Shown: piece by piece, positions 23,258-31,721 of the stretch
Numbering within the stretch: the stretch's first letter is position 1
Layout: each line of letters starts with the position of its first letter
Assembly: GCA_021734785.1 (NCBI GenBank)
Contig: JAIPIF010000001.1
Location: 186,001-250,000 of the forward strand
Direction of reading: 5' to 3'
DNA from: Candidatus Altimarinota bacterium
Lineage (GTDB): Bacteria > Patescibacteriota > Gracilibacteria > UBA4473
Length of the DNA stretch: 64,000 nt
Notes under the pieces: model-generated
Databases searched by the model: none
Told to the model about the DNA's origin: nothing
The model's input: only the letters and a program-made list of their open reading frames with translations
Position numbers and translations under genes: made by a program

Positions 23258-24340
23258 ATGACAGCATCCGATACATCGGCGCAGGCACAAGTTGACTTTG
23301 ATGCTTTGATGAAGCGTCTTTTGGGATTGCTTACCAAAAAAGAACAGGACGTGATTGAGCGTCGATTTGCGATTGGAAAAGACAAACGCGAAACCCTCGA
23401 TAAGATCGGGAAAAGCTATTCGATCACGCGCGAACGGGTTCGTCAGATCGAGGCAGTCGCGATCCAAAAGCTCGCTCGAATCTCTCAGGACAAATCCATT
23501 CGGGTGGTTCATGACTTGGCTATTTCTGTGCTCAACGAGCACGGAAAAGTTATGTCTGAGGCGTTGCTTGTGTCAGAGATGATCAAGCACATTGGCAAAA
23601 ATAAAAATGTCGGTGTCAATGCCGTCAAGTTTACGCTCTGGGTTTCAGACCGACTCGAAAAACACGAAAAAAATCAGTTTTATCGTCCTTTTTGGTATAC
23701 GGCAGACGTCAAACTTTCCGAAATTAAAGCGGGAATCCGTGACATCAAAAAAGTGCTGGAAAAAAAGCACGACGTGATGTCTTTTTCGGAAATTGCTCAG
23801 ACCCTGGGTACCAAATATCCTGAAGCCATGCTAGAGTCTTTGCTCTATATTAGTTGGGATTTCCTCAAAACCGAAAAGGGATGGGGGCTCAAATCTTGGC
23901 GGTTTATCAATCCTCGCTCGATCAAAGATTGCATCACGATCATTCTCAAGAAACACGGCAAACCCCTGCACTTCAGTGAAATTATGGAACGCATTTTGCG
24001 TGACTTTCCCAATCGAAAACGGGTCACTCCGCAAGCGAGCCACAATGAGCTGATCCGCCACGACGAATTTGTGCTGGTGGGACGGGGGCTGTACGGACTC
24101 AAAGAATGGGGCTACGCAGCTGGAACTGTTTGTGATCTGATTCGGAGTGTCCTCCTCGAAAACAAAGGACCGATGAAGCGTCAGCAGATCATCAAAAAAG
24201 TACTCGAAAAACGAGATGTTCGTTTGGGGACCATTTCCCTGAGTCTGCAGAAATATCCGTTTTTTAAGCGCGTCGGTCGTGCGGTGTATGAGTATGATGG
24301 ATCGCTCGACAAAAATCGTCGCCGAAAATACAGCGGTTAA
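23258..24340 (+). CDS. Sigma-70 region 4 protein with tandem winged-helix (HARE-HTH-like) domains
   Basis: The 360-residue protein opens with a sigma-70 region 4 (residues about 15-75): LTKKEQDVIERRFAI and a helix-turn-helix with YSITRERVRQIEAVAIQKL, as in primary sigma factors. No region 2 or 3 is present. The rest looks like four winged-helix units beginning near residues 83, 160, 230 and 290; each has the pattern of helix, FSEI-like helix and a final strand with W, G or Y. These resemble the HARE-HTH domain of RNA polymerase delta subunit. It probably binds polymerase or DNA as a global regulator; the exact role is unknown. Confidence 0.75.
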   Translation: MTASDTSAQAQVDFDALMKRLLGLLTKKEQDVIERRFAIGKDKRETLDKIGKSYSITRERVRQIEAVAIQKLARISQDKSIRVVHDLAISVLNEHGKVMSEALLVSEMIKHIGKNKNVGVNAVKFTLWVSDRLEKHEKNQFYRPFWYTADVKLSEIKAGIRDIKKVLEKKHDVMSFSEIAQTLGTKYPEAMLESLLYISWDFLKTEKGWGLKSWRFINPRSIKDCITIILKKHGKPLHFSEIMERILRDFPNRKRVTPQASHNELIRHDEFVLVGRGLYGLKEWGYAAGTVCDLIRSVLLENKGPMKRQQIIKKVLEKRDVRLGTISLSLQKYPFFKRVGRAVYEYDGSLDKNRRRKYSG

Positions 24341-25032
24341 ATCGGCTTTGCCTGCAGAGAGGAGAAGAAGTCTCGCTGTGCGAGACGGTCTTTTTCCGTG
24401 TTGATGCCATTTTCGCCGATGAGATATTCATCTATTTCCAGCGGAGCTGCTTGTCGTTTGATACACTGGAGAACTTTGGCGACAAGCTTTTTGGGATTTG
24501 AAGAAAAGACCATGTTTTTACTGATATCCCGTTCAGAGTGTTTGAGAATTTCCCGAATATGGTCTGCGATGCCGCCCTGTCCCTCCAGCACGCCGATGGG
24601 CTTCCCTTCGTCAAATGCAGCGGTAAACTCATTCAGCGTTCCAGTGCCGCCAGGCAGAATAATGACGCCATCACAGGAGCGAACATTGATGATGTCTCGC
24701 ATCAGGAGTCCCATCCCCGTAAAGAGAAAATGATCGTAGTGATCGATGGGCGATTTGTATTTTTGTATGTGTGAAACAATCGAAATGGCCGGAGAGATCC
24801 CCATCGTGTAGCCACCAAGCTCCTTGGCTCCCTTGGCTGCTTCGTCAGGCAGGCCTGGACAAGCACCATTACTCAGGACGCAGTTGTGGCGGGCGATCTC
24901 TCGCCCCACCTCTCGACAGGTTTCGACGGCCTGGGAATTGCGCATGATTTTTCCGCTCGCAGATCCCATTACCCCGATGGTGGGCTGGTACTGTGGGAAA
25001 AGATCGAAAATGTTGTGCACGGTTTTTTTCAT
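24337..25032 (-). CDS. LOG family protein (Rossmann-fold nucleotide-binding)
   Basis: A 231-residue protein with the LOG/lysine-decarboxylase-like motif PGGTGTLNEFTAAFDEG (about residues 129-145) and an N-terminal GVMGSASG. Related enzymes release cytokinin-type bases by splitting nucleoside monophosphates, and many bacterial members are simply nucleotide 5'-monophosphate nucleosidases. An additional ARHNCVLSNGACPGLPDEAAKGAKE segment fits the broader TIGR00725-like group. The gene converges on the sigma-4 gene with a four-base overlap of stop codons and lies just downstream of the PrsW-like gene. Confidence 0.75.
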   Translation of the reverse strand: MKKTVHNIFDLFPQYQPTIGVMGSASGKIMRNSQAVETCREVGREIARHNCVLSNGACPGLPDEAAKGAKELGGYTMGISPAISIVSHIQKYKSPIDHYDHFLFTGMGLLMRDIINVRSCDGVIILPGGTGTLNEFTAAFDEGKPIGVLEGQGGIADHIREILKHSERDISKNMVFSSNPKKLVAKVLQCIKRQAAPLEIDEYLIGENGINTEKDRLAQRDFFSSLQAKPI

Positions 25033-26103
25033 CTAAAGAAACGGTTTAGAAAGAACATGCCCCCACTGCTGATGGGTATCTTTTCGATGGAGCAGGTGGA
25101 GGATAAAAAAGAAAAGGATGAGCAAAAACGGAACCAGTGCTGCCACCTGACCAAATTCGAGCAGAGAATTGAACACCGCGTGGGCGATCATGGCCCAGAG
25201 CATTCCTTCCATGAGCTTTTCCTCGTGAAACAAAACACCGGACTTGAGATGGAGCACCTTGTGCATAAATCGCAAGAGGGGATGTTTTCGCTGCTGAGCT
25301 TTGTCCCGGTACATCTCCTCGGAAAAGTGAGCCATGCCATAAAAGTACCCGAGGATAGCAGAAAAGCAGACGTGAGCTACCACAGAAAAGCTTGATCGCA
25401 GGACAAAAAACAGGAAAAACTGCGAGGAGTTTTCGCCGGAGCTGGCCCAGAATTTTTGCAAATACAGAATGTTTTCGACAAAGGCAAATCCCAGGGCAAT
25501 GATGATGGCATACGAAATGGCGTCTGAGACGCTCTTGATTTTTTCCTCATTCGAAAACCGGAGCATCAGATATTTGATAAATTCTTCGAGCATTCCCACC
25601 ACCACAAAGAACCAGACACGGGAGGGAAAGACAGAGGAGAGTGCGTATCCCGCCACCCCAAAAAGCACTCCCATCGAAACGAAGAGAAATGGACTTTCGA
25701 ATATTTTGCCGACTTTGCGGCGAAACACCCGAAAGGAGTTGTCGCCGGAGATCATTTCGATCACTCCCATCAGCACTGCGGAGAAGAGAAACAGTGCCGC
25801 GGCCACAATGCCGCTGACAACTACGAAAGCCAGTAATTTCGGCGCGCCCGGCATGGCCACCAGATCTGCCAGATGTTCAAAGAGATTGACATGCTCAAAG
25901 TACCAGATGGCGTGTCCCCAATATTTTTCATATAATTTAATCGGCAACACCGAGAGCATTCCCGCCAAAAACGTGAGGATTACGTACCGATTTCGCAACG
26001 GATTTTGACGCTGAAAAAACCAGACCCAGAGTAGGATGGGCGCCAGACCGATCAGTCCGAATTTGAGAATCGTCAGCGGAGAAAACACACTCAGGTCAAA
26101 CAT
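25033..26103 (-). CDS. PrsW-family intramembrane metalloprotease
   Basis: The 356-residue protein has about nine hydrophobic spans and the PrsW/CAAX-protease-like motifs EEFIKYLMLR (EExxK type), FAFVENILY, HVCFSAILGY and HAVFN. In Bacillus, PrsW cleaves an anti-sigma factor at site 1. Here an ECF sigma/anti-sigma pair lies 7 kb away, which makes a functional link possible but unproven. It immediately precedes the LOG gene. Confidence 0.85.
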   Translation of the reverse strand: MFDLSVFSPLTILKFGLIGLAPILLWVWFFQRQNPLRNRYVILTFLAGMLSVLPIKLYEKYWGHAIWYFEHVNLFEHLADLVAMPGAPKLLAFVVVSGIVAAALFLFSAVLMGVIEMISGDNSFRVFRRKVGKIFESPFLFVSMGVLFGVAGYALSSVFPSRVWFFVVVGMLEEFIKYLMLRFSNEEKIKSVSDAISYAIIIALGFAFVENILYLQKFWASSGENSSQFFLFFVLRSSFSVVAHVCFSAILGYFYGMAHFSEEMYRDKAQQRKHPLLRFMHKVLHLKSGVLFHEEKLMEGMLWAMIAHAVFNSLLEFGQVAALVPFLLILFFFILHLLHRKDTHQQWGHVLSKPFL

Positions 26104-26201
26104 ATATTTTGTGGCGAGTCGAAATGTTACCCATCATTAAACCACAAAACTGCCAAAAAAGCAAGCGTTCTCTCTTATTTTCTGCTGCGAGCTCTTTGTG
26201 A

Positions 26202-27479
26202 CTAGCTTTCCTTTTTGCGCACGACCTGCGGGCGATCGAGCTGCCAGTTGACGAGCTTTTGTTGGCCAATCCCAAAAATCGTTGACGTCAACCAGTAGAT
26301 CCCCACGGCAGCGGGCAGTGAGGCAGCAAAAAATCCAATCATCAGTGGCATGACCCACTGCATGGCCTTGTTCATTGACTCCATCTGCATGGGCGATGTG
26401 GCTGGTTTTTTGTCCACCTTTTTTTCGGATTTTTTTGCCTCTTTTTTCGTGCGTTTTTTTGCAGAAATCAGCGACATCCGAATAGCAATCCACTGTGCGA
26501 CTCCCACAATAATAGGAAGGAGGATCATATTGCGTTCGTTGAGATTGAGCCCCAAAAACTGGGTGTTGACCACGGAGAGGTCTACTCCCTGCTGAAACGA
26601 GTACAGCAGGTACGAGAGATGGGGCGAGAGGCCATCTCGCACGATGTAGTACAGCCCCAGCAGTATGGGGAGTTGCAAGAGCATTGGAAGGCATGAGCTC
26701 ATGGGGCTGACCTTTTGCGATTTGTACAATTCCATCGTTTTCATGGCAATGGCCTGCTGATCTCCCTTGTGCTTTTCTCGGAGTTCCGCAATTTTGGGCT
26801 GCAATTTTTGGAGTCGTCGCTGTGAGCGCATGGCTTTTTGATTGGGCATAAACAAGAGTGCTCGCACCAGCAGCGTCAAAATTACAATCGACCAGCCGAA
26901 AGGATGCCCGGGGAGGGTCTGCGTAAAAAAGACGAGCAGATTAAACAGCGGTCGCGAGATAATGGCGCGAAAAAGCTGACGAAACATTCCGGGATCATTG
27001 AATTCAAACGGCTCACTCTCCAGTGTCAGTGCATCGGTTTCTGGTCGATCGAGGATGATTTCTGCTGTGTACACGCCCTCTTCCGAAAAGAGTTCGTCAT
27101 TGTACTCGCGGAGAGAAAACGGCATTTTCCCTTCCGGCTGTACCGTAAATCCGGGTACGTTTTCTGGATCACAATTTTCAAAATCAGACACGGCGACTTT
27201 TTGTCCATTGACGACACGGAAAATCCTGAGGGTGTTTTTTTCACTCTCACAGGGAGAAGTAAATTTGAGAGCCTGATTGCTCTGATTTTCTATTTCAAAA
27301 ACAGCCAAATTTCCCCGGACAATGCTGTCATCTTTGAGTTCAAAGGTCACCGGGCCAATGGTATCAGGGGCCTTTTCTTCTTCGCCGCCGAAAAATTTCT
27401 GAAATCCCCAGGCGACAAGATAAAACACCAAAAACCAGATGATGAAACTTTTGAGAAACGAGGTGACTTTTTTGTTCAT
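26202..27479 (-). CDS. yidC: Membrane protein insertase YidC
   Basis: This 425-residue protein has an N-terminal span (about residues 8-28), an extracellular beta domain of about 140 residues, and the conserved five-span insertase core with FGWSIVILTLLVRALLFMPNQKAM and SCLPMLLQLPILLGLY. A lysine-rich cytoplasmic loop (KKRTKKEAKKSEKKVDKK) is long. YidC inserts proteins alone or with Sec. The extracellular domain is intermediate between the large Gram-negative and the absent Gram-positive forms. It overlaps rnpA by four bases. Confidence 0.95.
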   Translation of the reverse strand: MNKKVTSFLKSFIIWFLVFYLVAWGFQKFFGGEEEKAPDTIGPVTFELKDDSIVRGNLAVFEIENQSNQALKFTSPCESEKNTLRIFRVVNGQKVAVSDFENCDPENVPGFTVQPEGKMPFSLREYNDELFSEEGVYTAEIILDRPETDALTLESEPFEFNDPGMFRQLFRAIISRPLFNLLVFFTQTLPGHPFGWSIVILTLLVRALLFMPNQKAMRSQRRLQKLQPKIAELREKHKGDQQAIAMKTMELYKSQKVSPMSSCLPMLLQLPILLGLYYIVRDGLSPHLSYLLYSFQQGVDLSVVNTQFLGLNLNERNMILLPIIVGVAQWIAIRMSLISAKKRTKKEAKKSEKKVDKKPATSPMQMESMNKAMQWVMPLMIGFFAASLPAAVGIYWLTSTIFGIGQQKLVNWQLDRPQVVRKKES

Positions 27480-27805
27480 GATTTTTTTGTCAGGATGCGA
27501 CACGCCCGGATGATTTTTTCTCGCGTGGGTGCCTCCAAAATTTCTGCGCCACGGTACAAAAAGATCACATTCTTGTCCACCATTTTCCCCACGAGCCCCG
27601 CTCGCAGAATTTCATACAGTTGCCGGCGCAGGCGATTTCGCTTGACCGCAGAGCGGCTCACCTTTTTGCCCACCACTACGGCAAAACGGGGTTCCCGATT
27701 TGTTTTTGACAGCAAGAAGAGCTGTCCCTCAATTCGTTCTTTTTTGGCACGCGAAAAAGCCCGCTGAAACAGGCGACGCGAAAACCGAAGGCTGCGGGGA
27801 AGCAT
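27476..27805 (-). CDS. rnpA: Ribonuclease P protein component
   Basis: The 109-residue basic protein has the RnpA signature with RFAVVVGKKVSRSAVKRNRLRRQLYE, the conserved RNR segment that contacts pre-tRNA. It works with the RnpB RNA to mature tRNA 5' ends. It lies nine bases after rpmH and overlaps yidC, the usual bacterial order. Confidence 0.95.
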   Translation of the reverse strand: MLPRSLRFSRRLFQRAFSRAKKERIEGQLFLLSKTNREPRFAVVVGKKVSRSAVKRNRLRRQLYEILRAGLVGKMVDKNVIFLYRGAEILEAPTREKIIRACRILTKKS

Positions 27806-27814
27806 AGAGTGGGT

Positions 27815-27967
27815 CTACGACCAGGGAGTTTTTTTGGGCTCGACCGAAAGGAGCTTGCGTCCTTTTGCCCGACGGGCAGCCAGGGCGCGGCGGCCTCCGA
27901 CTGAGCGCATGCGCGCACGGAAACCGTGAGTTCGAAGTCGTTTTCGCCAGCGGATTTTTGACAGCAT
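27815..27967 (-). CDS. rpmH: 50S ribosomal protein L34
   Basis: A 50-residue basic protein on the minus strand starting [20 protein letters not shown] and ending [15 protein letters not shown]. The RTHGFRARM and [16 protein letters not shown] segments define L34; the family normally starts KRTxQPS, so the N-terminus is divergent. It heads the rpmH-rnpA-yidC cluster often found near the replication origin. dnaA and a clear DnaA-box cluster are not visible upstream. Confidence 0.93.
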   Translation of the reverse strand: MLSKIRWRKRLRTHGFRARMRSVGGRRALAARRAKGRKLLSVEPKKTPWS

Positions 27968-27995
27968 ACGTTCAATTCAAATCAAATGCGGGCGG

Positions 27996-28024
27996 AATGT
28001 AGGGGAGTGGCGGAAAATTGTCAA
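27996..28024 (-). promoter_or_regulatory. Promoter of rpmH-rnpA-yidC
   Basis: On the minus strand TTGACA (28024-28019), 17-nt spacer, TACATT (28001-27996), 28 bases before the rpmH ATG. Confidence 0.75.
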
Positions 28025-28031
28025 ATTTTCT

Positions 28032-28059
28032 TTGTAAAACGAAAAACAATTTTTATAAT
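28032..28059 (+). promoter_or_regulatory. Promoter of an 80-residue hypothetical gene
   Basis: TTGTAA (28032-28037), 16-nt spacer, TATAAT (28054-28059). The ATG at 28067 begins only seven bases after the -10 box, so the mRNA would have almost no leader. Confidence 0.55.
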
Positions 28060-28066
28060 GAAATAA

Positions 28067-28309
28067 ATGAGACCACAAGAAATACCTCTATCCAGAGAAA
28101 AAAGGTCCAAAAAGGAACTTTCTCGAGCGCTCAAAAAAAAGCTAGGAAACGCACTCGGATATGCCTTTTTTGACAGGCCCGAAATCCCTGAAGATTTGAA
28201 AGACCAAGTAATTCTTGGGGCGTATGGAGAGGGAGGACTCCCCGAAATAAAAACAAAAACAGGGGAAATTATTTTCGTTCGGAGTTCCCTGGATCCTCAA
28301 GAAAAATAG
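28067..28309 (+). CDS. Hypothetical protein, 80 aa
   Basis: I do not recognise this small protein. It is charged, with a lysine/arginine-rich N-terminal third (REKRSKKELSRALKKKLG) and an acidic end that includes IKTKTGEIIFVRSS, a possible beta hairpin. No signal peptide or membrane span. A perfect TATAAT lies immediately upstream, which supports expression. It diverges from rpmH. Confidence 0.6.
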   Translation: MRPQEIPLSREKRSKKELSRALKKKLGNALGYAFFDRPEIPEDLKDQVILGAYGEGGLPEIKTKTGEIIFVRSSLDPQEK

Positions 28310-28335
28310 CAATTTTTGTCCCTGCAAAATAAAAA

Positions 28336-28361
28336 TGGCATCCCGAATGTTCGAGATGCCA
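28336..28361 (-). terminator. Terminator of the 136-residue hypothetical gene
   Basis: TGGCATC and GATGCCA arms plus an inner CGA/TCG pairing form a strong stem with a 4-nt loop. On the minus strand TTTTTATTTT follows. The gap lies between two convergent genes. Confidence 0.7.
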
Positions 28362-28379
28362 GTCAGTACGTTTTGGCGG

Positions 28380-28790
28380 TTACTCTTCAAAGCTTTCAAG
28401 GAACTCCAAAAAGAGTTCCCATGCTCTGCCGGGAGACAGGCTCGAGGACTCTTCTGTGACCGGTGTTGCTTCCCATTCAGAAGAAACAAAAACAGTCCCT
28501 AGGTACAAGTAGCCTTTCCGGAGTGTAAAAACAAAATCTCCATCAGCCCAGCTGTCTTTTTTTGTTTTGGCTGTGTGCCAAAATAAGCAGCCCTCCCAGT
28601 GGGAAGGGACGCCATTCCTTGTTCGTTCATTTTCCTCAAAATATTTCAAAGCCGATTCATCGGCTTTTGAATCGCAATCCCCCTTCGACTTTAGGGGAAA
28701 TTTTTTTGATTTCCCAGCTTTTCCCTGGGGGATTTTTTCAATTAATCCCCATAAATTATTGGGAATTTTGTAAGATTCCTTTTTTTTCAT
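28380..28790 (-). CDS. Hypothetical protein, 136 aa
   Basis: The product is soluble and rich in Lys, Glu, Trp and Ser; it has YKIPNNLWGLIEKIPQ near the N-terminus and an acidic C-terminal helix (WELFLEFLESFEE). Aromatic residues are regularly spaced in the centre (GCLFWHTAKTKKDSWADGDF), which suggests a compact beta domain. No known family was recognised. A strong terminator follows. Confidence 0.6.
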   Translation of the reverse strand: MKKKESYKIPNNLWGLIEKIPQGKAGKSKKFPLKSKGDCDSKADESALKYFEENERTRNGVPSHWEGCLFWHTAKTKKDSWADGDFVFTLRKGYLYLGTVFVSSEWEATPVTEESSSLSPGRAWELFLEFLESFEE

Positions 28791-28792
28791 AA

Positions 28793-29033
28793 GTTCTAGA
28801 TTTTAATTGGTTCATAATTTATTTTTCGACATTCTTTTCTTCACAGGTGTTGCATGAAGAAAACAATGCCGAAAAACATAGTCGTTGCCAAAACGTGAAA
28901 GAACGGATCGAGAGCTCATTTTTGGAATGAGTGGTCGATCACATGTTTTCAATAAAAAATTTTTCGAAAAATGTCAATTCTTTTCCCCTGCAAAATGCCA
29001 GGGTTTTTTTGCACTGCGCACAAAAATTAACGT
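28793..29033. other. Gap of about 300 bases without a gene
   Basis: The sequence between 28793 and 29091 is AT-rich and holds no convincing reading frame. The only recognised element is the gdhA promoter at 29034-29062. Confidence 0.5.
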
Positions 29034-29062
29034 TTGACGCCCCGATTTTGGCTCCCTAAAAT
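29034..29062 (+). promoter_or_regulatory. Promoter of gdhA
   Basis: TTGACG (29034-29039), 17-nt spacer, TAAAAT (29057-29062), 29 bases before the ATG. Confidence 0.7.
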
Positions 29063-29091
29063 CGCACAGAAATCTTTCACCTTTTCTTCCC

Positions 29092-30405
29092 ATGACTGCC
29101 AAAAAACCGTTCGAACATTTTCTCAAAAATCTCCGTGGCGCGGCCGATGTCGCTGGACTCTCGCCCGAAGGACTTGCGGCTCTGGAGACCCCCGAACATA
29201 TCCACCAGACCGAGGTCGAGTTTGCGCTCGACTCGGGGGAAAAGAAAAAAGTGCCCGGCTACCGTGTGGAGCACAATTCTGCCCGCGGCCCATACAAAGG
29301 CGGCATCCGGTACCATCACGAGGCCGATCTGGATGAAGTCAAAGCACTCGCCGCACTGATGTCTCTGAAATGTGCCGTGGTCAATATCCCGATGGGCGGT
29401 GGAAAAGGCGGGATCCAGGTCAACCCAAAAGAATTGTCCGAGTCCGAAATCGAACGGATGAGTCGGGCGTATTTCCGCTGGGGCACCGAAGAAGGCATCT
29501 TCGGCGTCAATCGCGATGTGCCTGCACCGGATGTGTACACCACGCCGCAGGTGATGGCATGGATGCTGGACGAGCACGAAAAAGTCCTCGGCTACAAATC
29601 GCCGGGCGTGATCACCGGAAAACCCTTGGAACTCGGCGGATCGCTGGGGCGCTCGTACGCAACCAGTCAGGGTGGATTTTTTGTCCTGATGAAATATCTC
29701 GAAAAACTCAACAAAGTCCCCGGCGAGACGACGGTGGCTATCCAGGGATTTGGAAACGCCGGCGCGTACTTCGCCGAGATCGCGCACAAGGCCGGATTTC
29801 GAGTGGTGGCCGCATCGGACTCAAAAGGCGGGGTGGCCTGCGACGTGGACAGTGATTCCTTTGACGTGCGCAAACTCTCTGAATGGAAAAAAGCCGCGGG
29901 ATCTCTCCGCGGGAATTTCTGTGAGGGCAAAAGCTGTGACATGGAAATGATGAAAAAGGAACACGTCAAAATAGTTTCCAATGAAGAACTCTTGGAAATG
30001 GATGTCGATGTGCTGGTTCTCGCGGCACTGGATGGCGTGGTGCACGAGGAAAACGCCGACCGGATCAAAGCCCCAATTATTCTGGAACTGGCAAACGGAC
30101 CGGTGACGCCAGAGGGGGATGTGATCTTGGAAAAAAACAACGGCGCAGTGATCCCTGACATTTTGGCCAATGCCGGTGGGGTGACGGTCTCGTACTTCGA
30201 GTGGGTCCAAAATCGATCCGGCGATGTCTGGGAGGAGGATTATGTGATCGCGAAGCTGCGGAAAATTATGGAACACGCCTTCGATGACCTGATGAAAGTT
30301 CGAGACGAAAATGATACCTCGCTCCGTCAGGCAGCGTTTGTCCTGGGGGTGCAACGAATCGCGACAGCGATGAAACTGCGAGGGACGATTGCAAATGACA
30401 AATAA
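29092..30405 (+). CDS. gdhA: Glutamate dehydrogenase (Glu/Leu/Phe/Val dehydrogenase family)
   Basis: The 437-residue protein has the family's N-terminal domain with GPYKGGIRYH and the catalytic lysine in MGGGKGGIQVNP, the NVPAPDV-like RDVPAPDVYT stretch, and a Rossmann domain with AIQGFGNAGAYFAEI. It interconverts glutamate with 2-oxoglutarate and ammonia using NAD(P). The motif set and length fit hexameric type II enzymes of archaea and Gram-positives. The last few codons (TIANDK) run into an intergenic repeat, so the C-terminus may have been altered by repeat insertion. It stands alone, with its own promoter. Confidence 0.93.
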   Translation: MTAKKPFEHFLKNLRGAADVAGLSPEGLAALETPEHIHQTEVEFALDSGEKKKVPGYRVEHNSARGPYKGGIRYHHEADLDEVKALAALMSLKCAVVNIPMGGGKGGIQVNPKELSESEIERMSRAYFRWGTEEGIFGVNRDVPAPDVYTTPQVMAWMLDEHEKVLGYKSPGVITGKPLELGGSLGRSYATSQGGFFVLMKYLEKLNKVPGETTVAIQGFGNAGAYFAEIAHKAGFRVVAASDSKGGVACDVDSDSFDVRKLSEWKKAAGSLRGNFCEGKSCDMEMMKKEHVKIVSNEELLEMDVDVLVLAALDGVVHEENADRIKAPIILELANGPVTPEGDVILEKNNGAVIPDILANAGGVTVSYFEWVQNRSGDVWEEDYVIAKLRKIMEHAFDDLMKVRDENDTSLRQAAFVLGVQRIATAMKLRGTIANDK

Positions 30406-30496
30406 CAGAGAACAAAGAACAATTTTCAATTACGAATTACAGATGACAGATGAGGAAATCCCCCCGGCCCCCTTTGAAAAAGGGGGAGGAAGTTAA
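30391..30496 (+). repeat. Composite dispersed repeat, copy 1
   Basis: After gdhA comes a run with CAAAGAACAATTTTCAATTA, then GGAAATCCCCCC and a hairpin CCCCCTTTGAAAAAGGGGG (30469-30487). The same three parts in the same order recur after efp at 34390-34470. Confidence 0.75.
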
Positions 30497-30546
30497 AAAC
30501 AGAAGAGAGCTGCGGGAACGTTCGGCTTGCGATGAAAAAGCTCGCT

Positions 30547-31602
30547 TTACAGAATCTCCCCTCCGCCCAGGCACACATCCTGATCATACAAGACGAGCGA
30601 CTGCCCGGGAGTGATTGCGCGGACGGGGGTTTTGAATTCCACGGAAATTTCTTCTCCCTCCACGCGCACGGTGCAGGGGGTCCCCTGGTCGCGGTACCGG
30701 ATTTTCCCCAGTGCTTCAAATTTCTCTGACGGCGGATCACCGGCGATCCAGTGCATCTTTTTCGCTTTCAAATTTTTCTCCATCAAAAACGACTCGTCCT
30801 GGCTCACGACGAGCTCGTTTCTCCCAAAATCTTTTTCCACCACAAACCAGGGGGCTTCTGCAAAGTCTTTGACCCCGCCGATGTGCAGCTCCCGCCGCTG
30901 GCCGAGGGTATAAAATGCCAGTCCCTGGTGCTCGCCCAGGACTTTTCCAGACGTTTTCTCAATAATTTTTCCGGGCGATTTTTTCAGGTATTTCTGCAAA
31001 AATTCAGAATAATTCCGTTCTCCAATAAAACAGATCCCGGTGGAGTCTTTGCGCTCTGCGTTTGTCAGCTGCGCCTGGCGGGCAATTTTTCGCACTTCAT
31101 TTTTTTTCATCTCTGCCAGCGGAAAAAGTGTCATCCCGAGCTGCGTTTGATTCAGCCGATGGAGAAAATACGTTTGGTCTTTGCCCCGGTCGGTCGGAAT
31201 TTTTAGTTCAAATTTTCCATTCACTTCCTCCACCTGAGCGTAGTGTCCCGTGGCAATCTTGTCGGCGCCCTTTTTTTGTGCCCACTCTAGAAACGGTCCA
31301 AACTTTACCCGGCTGTTGCAGAGGATGTCGGGGTTTGGAGTGCGGCCGGCACGATTTTCCTCCAAAAAATATTCAAACACCTCCTGCCAGTACACGTCCG
31401 AAAAATCCACGGTTTCCAGTGGAATCTCTAGCTTCTCTGCCACGCGCTCGGCCTCTGCCAAATCTTCCGGTGCGGTGCACTCGGGATCGGTGGATTTCCA
31501 GTTGCGCATGAAGGCGCCGATCACCTCATGACCTTGCTTTTTCAAAAGCCACGCCGCCACGGCTGAGTCCACGCCGCCCGAGAGTCCCACGACGACTCTC
31601 AT
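30547..31602 (-). CDS. mnmA: tRNA-specific 2-thiouridylase MnmA
   Basis: This 351-residue enzyme has the PP-loop GLSGGVDSAVAAWLL at the start, the first catalytic Cys in NPDILCNSRVKFG and the second in DSTGICFIGERN, followed by the C-terminal beta domains. It activates U34 of tRNA-Lys, -Glu and -Gln with ATP and inserts sulfur to give s2U34. The tRNA-Glu(TTC) at 48944 is a substrate. Its ATG overlaps the stop of a 35-residue gene, and grpE precedes that. Confidence 0.95.
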   Translation of the reverse strand: MRVVVGLSGGVDSAVAAWLLKKQGHEVIGAFMRNWKSTDPECTAPEDLAEAERVAEKLEIPLETVDFSDVYWQEVFEYFLEENRAGRTPNPDILCNSRVKFGPFLEWAQKKGADKIATGHYAQVEEVNGKFELKIPTDRGKDQTYFLHRLNQTQLGMTLFPLAEMKKNEVRKIARQAQLTNAERKDSTGICFIGERNYSEFLQKYLKKSPGKIIEKTSGKVLGEHQGLAFYTLGQRRELHIGGVKDFAEAPWFVVEKDFGRNELVVSQDESFLMEKNLKAKKMHWIAGDPPSEKFEALGKIRYRDQGTPCTVRVEGEEISVEFKTPVRAITPGQSLVLYDQDVCLGGGEIL

Positions 31603-31706
31603 CCGTATGCGAAAGGCAAGAACGGCAGGATCAAAGCGCCAATCAGCGCGATGACCGTCACCCAGACGACGATTTTGAGACCGAGATTTTTCTTCTTTTT
31701 TCCCAT
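31599..31706 (-). CDS. Single-span membrane microprotein, 35 aa
   Basis: Read on the minus strand from ATG 31706, the product starts MGKKKKNLGLK and continues with one hydrophobic span (IVVWVTVIALIGALILPFL), ending PFAYG. The positive-inside rule predicts the lysine cluster in the cytoplasm. Its TGA overlaps the mnmA ATG as ATGA and it begins 15 bases after grpE ends, so it is tightly placed inside an operon. Such spacing argues for a real gene despite the size. Function unknown; its character resembles other very small single-span proteins such as those in the DUF4044 class. Confidence 0.6.
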   Translation of the reverse strand: MGKKKKNLGLKIVVWVTVIALIGALILPFLPFAYG

Positions 31707-31721
31707 GATTTGTTAAAAAAA

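Noticed and set aside
27968-28066. Replication origin upstream of rpmH
   Set aside because: The rpmH-rnpA-yidC order often marks oriC, but the gap is only about 100 bases, has no clear DnaA-box cluster, and no dnaA is adjacent.
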